Below are positions 57,923-64,000 of a stretch of 64,000 nucleotides of DNA, piece by piece. The translations under genes and the position numbers were made by a program. Origin of the DNA: Luteimonas suaedae (GTDB lineage: Bacteria > Pseudomonadota > Gammaproteobacteria > Xanthomonadales > Xanthomonadaceae); the NCBI RefSeq assembly GCF_008312895.1, contig NZ_VSSP01000001.1, positions 744,001 to 808,000 on the forward strand, read 5' to 3'. The notes under the pieces were generated by a model, which saw only the letters and a program-made list of their open reading frames with translations, had not been told where the DNA came from and made no database searches. The first letter of the stretch is position 1; the number at the start of each line of letters is the position of its first letter.

Positions 57923-58034
57923 GAGGGCGACCATGCCGGTCGTCGCCGGAGGATGGCGGCCCAAGTCCGGGGCAGCTTTTCGACGTTGGCCGCGTCGCCC
58001 GGCACCACCCGCAGACGCCTCCAGCCGCATTCGC

Positions 58035-58101
58035 TTGACATCCCGGCGCCTGCGTGGAGGATTAGACCAACTGGTCCAACCGAAAAGTCCTACCGATCGG
58101 T
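58035..58101 (+). promoter_or_regulatory. Promoter and two operator dyads of the tetR-ABC operon
   Basis: TTGACA (58035-58040) is a perfect -35; the -10 about 18 bp on (GGATTA) is weak. Downstream lie GACCA-AC-TGGTC (58065-58076) and the perfect palindrome ACCGATCGGT (58092-58101), with centres 26 bp apart. Both carry the arm GACC..GGTC, as expected of paired TetR-type operators, 27-63 bp before the tetR start. Confidence 0.55.
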
Positions 58102-58127
58102 CCAGCTGTTCCGTGTAGAGCATCCAC

Positions 58128-58754
58128 ATGCCGCGACCAAGATTCCTCAAACTCGACGAAGCCCGCCGCGAACAGGTGCTGGAGACCGCCGGCGAAGAGT
58201 TCGCCGCGCATGGCTACGACCAGGCCTCGCTCAACCGCATCATCGAGCGCCTGGGCCTGAGCAAGGGCCAGTTCTACTACTACTTCGACGACAAGATCGA
58301 CCTGTTCCAGGCGGTGATGGACTGGGCCTGGACGCTCGGCGTGCCGGAGGAGATCGGCGACTTCAGCCACCTGCAGGCCGACACCTTCTGGCCGACGCTG
58401 GAACGGCTGTCCGAGCGTTCGCGGGCGCTGCTGCGCGAACGCCCGTGGTACGTCGGCGTCTGGCGCCCGCTCTACCACCCGCCCGCGGACGAGCGCGCGC
58501 AGCGGATCGCGCAGGAGAAGATCGAACAGATCAACGCGATCCGCCGCACCTTCATGCGCCACGGCCAGAAGATCGGCTGCATCCGCAGCGACATGCCCGA
58601 GGACCTGCTGCTGGCCGCGATCTTCGGCCTGCGCGGTGCACTCGACCGCTGGTTCGTCGATCACTGGGACGAGCTGTCGGCCGAGCAGAAGGACACCCTG
58701 CCCCGGCTGATGCTCGACATGTTCCGGCGCATGTTCGAACCGCCCGCCGACTGA
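58128..58754 (+). CDS. TetR/AcrR-family repressor
   Basis: 208 residues. The N-terminal helix-turn-helix (about 10-60) has FAAHGYDQASLNRIIERLGLSKGQFYYYF. The C-terminal ligand domain is Trp-rich (MDWAWTLG, RPWYVGVWRP), suggesting a hydrophobic ligand. It is the first gene of an operon with an ABC ATPase, an FtsX permease and an HlyD protein, and most likely represses that operon through the dyads just upstream. Confidence 0.93.
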   Translation: MPRPRFLKLDEARREQVLETAGEEFAAHGYDQASLNRIIERLGLSKGQFYYYFDDKIDLFQAVMDWAWTLGVPEEIGDFSHLQADTFWPTLERLSERSRALLRERPWYVGVWRPLYHPPADERAQRIAQEKIEQINAIRRTFMRHGQKIGCIRSDMPEDLLLAAIFGLRGALDRWFVDHWDELSAEQKDTLPRLMLDMFRRMFEPPAD

Positions 58755-58796
58755 CTGCCGATCGAGCAGCGATCCCGCCTGCCGCGATCCGACGCC

Positions 58797-59513
58797 ATGA
58801 CCGACGACGCCACCCCTGTCTTCGAAGTCGAGGGCCTCAACAAGGTCTACACCATGGGCGAGGTCCGGGTGCAGGCGCTGGATGACGTCGATCTGCGCCT
58901 GCGCGACGGCGACTTCGTGGTACTGCTCGGCGCCTCCGGCTCCGGCAAGTCGACCCTGCTCAACCTGCTCGGCGGCCTCGACACGCCGAGCAGCGGCCGC
59001 ATCCGCTATCGCGGCGATGAACTCAACGCCGGCGACGAAGCAGCGTTGACCCGCTATCGCCGCCACCACGTCGGCTTCGTATTCCAGTTCTACAACCTGA
59101 TCCCGAGCCTCACCGCGCGCGAGAACGTCGCCTTGGTGACCGAGATCGTCGACGACCCGCTGTCGCCGGAGGAAGCGCTGGCGCTGGTCGACCTCGAGCA
59201 CCGGCTCGACCATTTCCCCTCGCAGCTGTCGGGTGGCGAGCAGCAGCGTGTGGCGATCGCGCGCGCGGTCGCCAAGCGGCCGGCGGTGCTGCTGTGCGAC
59301 GAGCCCACCGGCGCGCTCGACCTCTCCACCGGCGTGGTGGTGCTCAAGGCGCTGGCGCAGGTCAACGCCGAGATGGGGACCACCACGCTCGTGATCACCC
59401 ACAACGCCTCGATCGCCGACATGGCCGACGTGGTGCTGCGCATGGCCGACGGCCGCATCGTCTCCAGCGAGCGCAACGCGCACAAGCGCTCGCCCGACGA
59501 ACTGGAATGGTGA
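58797..59513 (+). CDS. ABC transporter ATPase, MacB/LolD type
   Basis: 238 residues. Walker A is [14 protein letters not shown], the signature [14 protein letters not shown] and Walker [13 protein letters not shown]. It belongs to the MacB/LolD/DevA group that powers mechanotransmission with FtsX-type permeases. It begins 42 bp after tetR and ends 6 bp before the permease. Confidence 0.95.
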   Translation: MTDDATPVFEVEGLNKVYTMGEVRVQALDDVDLRLRDGDFVVLLGASGSGKSTLLNLLGGLDTPSSGRIRYRGDELNAGDEAALTRYRRHHVGFVFQFYNLIPSLTARENVALVTEIVDDPLSPEEALALVDLEHRLDHFPSQLSGGEQQRVAIARAVAKRPAVLLCDEPTGALDLSTGVVVLKALAQVNAEMGTTTLVITHNASIADMADVVLRMADGRIVSSERNAHKRSPDELEW

Positions 59514-59519
59514 CGGCCG

Positions 59520-61889
59520 ATGGCGATCTCGGCACTGAACCGCAAGCTGCTGCGCGACCTGCTGGCGATGGCCGGCCAGGCGACGGCGATCGCGCTGGTG
59601 CTCGCCGCCGGCATGACCATGTGGGTGATGTACCTGTCGAACTTCCAGTCGCTGCAGCGCACCCAGCAGGCGTACTACGAACGCCAGCGCTTCGCCGACG
59701 TGTTCGCTTCGCTCAAGCGCGCGCCCGAGCCGCTGATCGAGCGTATCGCCGCCCTCCCCGGCGTGGTGCGCGCGGAAAGCCGGGTGGTGGCCGACGTGGT
59801 GCTCGACGTGCCCGGCCTGCAGGAGCCGGCCAGCGGCCGCCTGATCTCGGTGCCGGCGGACCGGCGCCCGGACCTCAACGACCTGCACCTGCGCGCCGGA
59901 CGCTGGATCTCGCCGACACGCGCCGACGAGGTGATGGCCAGCGAGTCCTTCACCGAGGCGCACGGCTTCCACGTCGGCGACCAGGTGGCGGCCATCATCA
60001 ACGGCCGCAAGCGCACGCTGGAGATCGTCGGCATCGTGCTGTCGCCGGAGTACGTCTACAGCATCCGCCCCGGCGAGCTGGTGCCCGACGACCGGCTGTT
60101 CGGTGTGTTCTGGATGGAGCGGCGCGCGCTGGCCAGCGCCTTCGACATGGAGGGCGGATTCAACGACGTCATCCTGAAACTGGCGCCGGGGGCGCTGACC
60201 GACGACGTCATCGCCCGGCTGGACACGCTGCTGGAGCGCTACGGCGGCCTCGGCGCCATCCCGCGCGCGCTGCAGCCCTCGCACTGGACGCTGGACGCCG
60301 AACTCCAGCAGCTGCGCAGCATGGGCATCGCGGTGCCGGCGATCTTCCTGCTGGTCGCCGCGTTCGTGCTCAACGTCGCGCTCAGCCGCGCCCTGGCGCT
60401 GCAGCGGCCGCAGCTGGCCGCGCTCAAGGCGCTGGGCTACCGCAACGACGAACTCGCCTGGCATTACCTGAAATGGGCGCTGGCGATCGCCGCGGCGGGC
60501 GCGCTGCTGGGGGTGGCCGCCGGCGCCTGGCTCGGCGCGGCCATGACCGACCTGTACGCGCAGTACTTCAGCTTTCCCGACACCGACTACCGCGTTTCGC
60601 CGGCGGTCGTGCTCGGCGCGGTGGCGGTCAGCCTGCTGACGGCGATGGCGGGCGCGTATTCGGCGGTACGGCGCGCGGTGCGCATCCCGCCGGCCGAGGC
60701 GATGCGGCCGGAGCCACCGGCACGTTACCGGCGCAGCCTGATCGAGCGGCCCGGGCTGCGCGAGCGGTTCGGCATGGCCACGCGCATGATCCTGCGCAAC
60801 CTCGAACGACAGCCGCTGCGCGCGCTGGCGTCGGTCACCGGCATCGCCTTCGCCGCCGGCATCCTGTTGTTCGGCTTCGCGCTGGTCGCCTCCACCGAGC
60901 GCCTGATCACGATCCAGTTCTCGGTCGCCGAACGCCAGGACGTGACGGTCAACTTCGTCGAGCCGGCGTCGTCGACCGCACACCATGCCCTGGCACGGCT
61001 ACCCGGCGTGCTGGCGGTGGAACCGCAGCGCACGGTGCCGGCGCGCCTGCGCGCGGGCTTTCACCACCGCGACCTGGCCATCACCGGGTTGCCCGCCGAT
61101 GCGCGGCTGCGCCGCATCGTCGACAGCGACGGGCAGGCGGTGGCGCTGCCGCCGGAGGGGCTGGTGCTGTCGACGATGCTGGCGCGCGTGCTCGACGTCG
61201 CGCCCGGCGACCGCGTCACCCTCGACATCCTGCAGGGCAGCCGGCCGCGCCGCGAAGCCCAGGTGGCCGGGCTGGTCGACGACGCGGTCGGGTTGTCGGC
61301 CTATATGGAAATCGAGGCGGTACGCCGCCTGATGCGCGAGGGCGGCACCCTGTCCGGCGCGGCGCTGAAAATCGACCCGGCGCAGGAGCAGGCGCTGTCG
61401 CGGGCGCTCAAGGCGCTGCCGGTGATCGCCGGCGTGGCGATCAAGCGCACCGTGATCGAGAACTTCCGCGAGACGCTGGCGCAGAACATCGGCCTGATGA
61501 TCGGCATCAACGTGCTGTTCGCCGGCATCATCGCCTTCGGCGTGATCTACAACGCCGCGCGCGTGTCGCTGTCGGAACGCTCGCGCGAGCTGGCCAGCCT
61601 GCGCGTGCTCGGCTTCACCCGCGCCGAGATCTCGCTGATCCTGCTCGGCGAGCTGGCCATCCTGACCGCGCTCGCGCTGCCGCTCGGCATGGCGCTGGGC
61701 TACGGCATGGCGCTGGCGATGGTGCGCTCGATCGAGAGCGAGGTCTATCGATTTCCGCTGGCGATCACCTCCGCCACCATGGCCTGGTCGGCGCTGGTGG
61801 TGATCGCCGCGGCCGCCGTCTCCGGCCTGATCGTGCGCCGCCGGCTCGACCGGCTCGACCTGGTCGGCGTCCTGAAGACACGAGAATGA
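59520..61889 (+). CDS. FtsX-family permease, duplicated form
   Basis: 789 residues. A first helix (about 18-38), then a large periplasmic part, an FtsX domain (about 275-390), a second anchor near 438-458, a second periplasmic part and a final FtsX domain (about 655-785). This is the long two-unit architecture (YbbP-like) in which one chain can replace a dimer. It works with the adjacent ATPase and HlyD protein, moving or extracting an envelope substrate. The start at 59520 lies 6 bp after the ATPase stop. Confidence 0.92.
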   Translation: MAISALNRKLLRDLLAMAGQATAIALVLAAGMTMWVMYLSNFQSLQRTQQAYYERQRFADVFASLKRAPEPLIERIAALPGVVRAESRVVADVVLDVPGLQEPASGRLISVPADRRPDLNDLHLRAGRWISPTRADEVMASESFTEAHGFHVGDQVAAIINGRKRTLEIVGIVLSPEYVYSIRPGELVPDDRLFGVFWMERRALASAFDMEGGFNDVILKLAPGALTDDVIARLDTLLERYGGLGAIPRALQPSHWTLDAELQQLRSMGIAVPAIFLLVAAFVLNVALSRALALQRPQLAALKALGYRNDELAWHYLKWALAIAAAGALLGVAAGAWLGAAMTDLYAQYFSFPDTDYRVSPAVVLGAVAVSLLTAMAGAYSAVRRAVRIPPAEAMRPEPPARYRRSLIERPGLRERFGMATRMILRNLERQPLRALASVTGIAFAAGILLFGFALVASTERLITIQFSVAERQDVTVNFVEPASSTAHHALARLPGVLAVEPQRTVPARLRAGFHHRDLAITGLPADARLRRIVDSDGQAVALPPEGLVLSTMLARVLDVAPGDRVTLDILQGSRPRREAQVAGLVDDAVGLSAYMEIEAVRRLMREGGTLSGAALKIDPAQEQALSRALKALPVIAGVAIKRTVIENFRETLAQNIGLMIGINVLFAGIIAFGVIYNAARVSLSERSRELASLRVLGFTRAEISLILLGELAILTALALPLGMALGYGMALAMVRSIESEVYRFPLAITSATMAWSALVVIAAAAVSGLIVRRRLDRLDLVGVLKTRE

Positions 61890-61908
61890 CTTTCGAGGAG
61901 TGAGCACG

Positions 61909-63192
61909 ATGCCGCGTCTCCGCGATTCCCTGCGCAGGATTCCCGCCTTCTTCGGTCGCTTAGGCTTCCTGAAGAAGCGCAGCGTACTGTTCGGCGCCGC
62001 AGTGGTATTGGTCCTGTTGCTGGTGGCGCTGTGGCCGCGCGCGATGGAGGTCGACCTCGCCACCGCGACCGTCGGCGAGCTGCTGGTCACCGTCGACGAG
62101 GAAGGCGAAACCCGGGTGCGCGAGCGCTACATGGTGTCAGCGCCGGCGGCCGGCGAGATCCGCCGCATCGAACTGGAACCGGGCGATCCGGTCGAGGCCG
62201 GGCGCACGGTGGTGGCGCGGTTGCGTCCCTCGGCGCCGGTGCCGCTGGACGTGCGCACGCGCGCCGAGACCGAAGCCGCCATGCAGGCGGCCCAGGCCGC
62301 ACTCGGACGCGCGCAGGCCGAGCGCGCGCGCGCCGCGACCGTGGCCACGCGGGCGCAGCAGCGCTACGCCAGGTTGCGCGACCTGCAGGACAGCGGCGCC
62401 ATCGCCCGCGACACGATGGAGGCGCAACAGGCCGAGGCGCAGGCGGCGCGCGACGCCGTCGAATCGGCAGAGCATGCAGTCGAACAGGCGCGGCACGAAC
62501 TGGCGGCCGCGCGCGCGCGGCTGATCCGGCAAGGCGCCGTCGCGGAGGACCCCGCGCCCGATGCATCCGATGCCGGCGACATCGACGGCGACGACCTGCT
62601 GGTGTTCGCACCGGTCGACGGCGTGGTGCTCCGGCGCCTGCGCGAGAGCCGCGGCGTGGTACCCGCCGGCGCGGAGCTACTGGAAGTCGGCGACGCCCGC
62701 GGCCTGGAGATCGTTTCCGACCTGCTGTCTTCCGAGGCGGTGGGGGTATCGTCCGGCGATCCGGTGCGGATCGAGCAGTGGGGCGGCGGCGAGACGCTGC
62801 GCGGACGGGTGCGGCGGATCGAGCCGGCCGGTTTCCTCAAGATCTCGGCGCTGGGGGTCGAGGAACAACGCGTCAACGTGATCATCGATTTCGAGGATCC
62901 GGTGGAGGCGCGCGAGGCGCTCGGCGACGCCTACCGGGTCGAGGTGCGGATCGTGGTCTGGCAAAAGCCCGATGCCCTCAAGCTGCCGGTCGGCAGCCTG
63001 TTCCGCGAGGGCGGGGACTGGGCGGTGTTCGTCGCCGAGGACGGCCGCGCACGGCTGCGTACCTTGACCCTGGGGCCGCGCAACGACCGCGAGGCGGAAG
63101 TGGAAGAAGGCCTGCGCGAAGGCGAGCAGGTGGTGCTGTATCCGGCCGACGATCTGCGCGACGGCGCACGCATCAAACCGCGCGGGGACTGA
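61909..63192 (+). CDS. HlyD-family periplasmic adaptor
   Basis: 427 residues. An N-terminal anchor (about 28-46) is followed by a biotinyl-lipoyl half-motif (VSAPAAGEIRRIELEPGDPV), a helical hairpin (about 115-210) rich in Ala/Arg/Gln and the matching half-motif VFAPVDGVVLRRL, then a beta domain. It links the FtsX permease to an outer-membrane or envelope partner. GAGGAG lies 8 bp before ATG 61909, which is preferred over GTG 61900. No TolC gene is in the operon. Confidence 0.93.
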   Translation: MPRLRDSLRRIPAFFGRLGFLKKRSVLFGAAVVLVLLLVALWPRAMEVDLATATVGELLVTVDEEGETRVRERYMVSAPAAGEIRRIELEPGDPVEAGRTVVARLRPSAPVPLDVRTRAETEAAMQAAQAALGRAQAERARAATVATRAQQRYARLRDLQDSGAIARDTMEAQQAEAQAARDAVESAEHAVEQARHELAAARARLIRQGAVAEDPAPDASDAGDIDGDDLLVFAPVDGVVLRRLRESRGVVPAGAELLEVGDARGLEIVSDLLSSEAVGVSSGDPVRIEQWGGGETLRGRVRRIEPAGFLKISALGVEEQRVNVIIDFEDPVEAREALGDAYRVEVRIVVWQKPDALKLPVGSLFREGGDWAVFVAEDGRARLRTLTLGPRNDREAEVEEGLREGEQVVLYPADDLRDGARIKPRGD

Positions 63193-63276
63193 ATCGAGCT
63201 GTCAGGTGCACGCGGCCGGCCATGGCCGCATCGTTCTTCGTCGGTCCTGCTCAGGATGATCGGCAACGATTTTCCG

Positions 63277-64000
63277 TCAGCTGGAGGACGCGCCCTCCAG
63301 CGCTTCCCAGCGTGCATAGGCAGCTTCCAGTTCCTTCTGCGCCTCGGCCAGGGCCGCATTGTGGGCCGTGACGGCGGCGGCGTCGCGCCGGTAGAACGCC
63401 GGGTCGGCGATATCCGCCGTGAGCTCGGCGACCCGTGCTTCCAGGCGCTCGATGGTGGCGGGCAGCTGTTCCAGCTCACGCGTCTCGCGATAGCCGAGCT
63501 TGCGCCTGGGCGTCGGCGCGGCGACAGGCGGCGCTTCCGTCCTGGCCGCGGCCCCCGGCCGGGCATCGGCGGAATCCGCGGCCGACGCCGGACGCTGCCG
63601 CAACCAGTCGCTGTACCCGCCCACGTAGTCGCCGACGTGCCCGTCGCCTTCCATGACCAGGGTGGAGGTGACCACGTTGTCGAGGAAGTCGCGGTCGTGG
63701 CTGACCAGCAGCAGCGTGCCCGGGTAGTCGGCCAGCAACTCCTCCAGCAGTTCCAGCGTCTCGACGTCGAGGTCGTTGGTCGGCTCGTCCATCACCAGCA
63801 GGTTGGACGGCTGCGCGAACAGCTTCGCCAGCAGCAGCCGGTTGCGCTCGCCGCCCGACAGCCGCGTGATCGGCGCGCGCGCGCGCTCGGGCGTGAACAG
63901 GAAGTCCTGCAGATAGCCGACCACGTGCTTGCGCTTGCCGCCGACCTCGACGAACTCGAGTCCCTCGGCGACGTTCTCCAGCGCGTTCCAGTCCTCGCGC
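63277..64000 (-). CDS. uup: ABC-F ATPase (Uup type), C-terminal part
   Basis: The 241 residues in the window are the C-terminal third; the 5' end lies beyond the window. The second ABC domain shows LSGGERNRLLLAKLF and LLVMDEPTNDLDVETL. A linker (about 155-170) and a C-terminal coiled-coil domain (about 175-241) follow, typical of Uup, which binds DNA and ribosomes. ABC-F proteins act on translating ribosomes rather than in transport. Convergent with the HlyD gene. Confidence 0.9.
   Translation of the reverse strand, partial: REDWNALENVAEGLEFVEVGGKRKHVVGYLQDFLFTPERARAPITRLSGGERNRLLLAKLFAQPSNLLVMDEPTNDLDVETLELLEELLADYPGTLLLVSHDRDFLDNVVTSTLVMEGDGHVGDYVGGYSDWLRQRPASAADSADARPGAAARTEAPPVAAPTPRRKLGYRETRELEQLPATIERLEARVAELTADIADPAFYRRDAAAVTAHNAALAEAQKELEAAYARWEALEGASSS

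Noticed and set aside
58062..60986. A minus-strand open frame of about 970 codons opposite tetR and the ABC genes.
   Set aside because: Shadow of three well-supported genes on the plus strand.

Overview
The window is high-GC DNA from a gammaproteobacterium. It is most likely a member of the Lysobacteraceae/Xanthomonadaceae (Lysobacter or Luteimonas type). The pointers are the smc-zipA-ligA gene order, the mtnA/gyrA pairing, the pbpC-alpha-2-macroglobulin pair, and many palindromic REP/REPIN-like intergenic repeats of the kind seen in that family. The genus is inference. No rRNA, tRNA, CRISPR array, prophage or intact insertion sequence was recognised. Genes are packed tightly on both strands, and many operons are translationally coupled through ATGA overlaps.

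Region by region. 0-2.3 kb holds a heat-shock pair (hsp20, cbpA) and a peroxiredoxin. 2.3-5.2 kb holds a large membrane fusion protein (SDR + SPW + VKOR-like) with a small membrane partner. 5.4-9.5 kb is a bufferin-type operon (BufA-like precursor, DUF692/MNIO enzyme, BufC-like partner, DoxX protein) that ends in an ECF sigma/NrsF anti-sigma pair. An exact GTAACC-N16-CGAA promoter motif precedes it. 9.5-16 kb is a CusABC copper/silver efflux operon led by a small Cys/His-rich exported protein, so 5.4-16 kb reads as a copper-defence island. 16.2-26.3 kb holds pbpC, a giant alpha-2-macroglobulin lipoprotein and gyrA. 26.7-37.3 kb holds mtnA, a DUF3011 lipoprotein, epmA, ligA, zipA and smc, with an 850-bp repeat-rich non-coding stretch between ligA and zipA.

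37.6-40.5 kb is the most unusual segment. An ABC exporter is followed by a membrane-anchored thioredoxin-like protein, which overlaps by 4 bp a 66-residue exported peptide carrying six cysteines in its last 25 residues. A strong hairpin terminator closes the unit. 40.5-53.7 kb is mixed housekeeping and stress genes: DUF488, fpr, usp, glutathione peroxidase, an M3 peptidase, an Ala-rich orphan, glpQ, a Cfa-like enzyme, a DUF3298 lipoprotein, a cold-shock protein, GNAT, a histone-H1-like Lys-rich protein and a rhomboid. 53.8-57.7 kb is an envelope set of M14 peptidase, lipoprotein nuclease/phosphatase and two small lipoproteins. 58.1-63.2 kb is a TetR-controlled ABC/FtsX/HlyD export system with two candidate operator dyads. 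The window ends inside an ABC-F (Uup-type) ATPase gene.

The themes are metal and thiol stress at the envelope (bufferin operon, Cus pump, VKOR-like fusion, thioredoxin + Cys-rich peptide, Gpx, peroxiredoxin) and at least four families of palindromic intergenic repeats.
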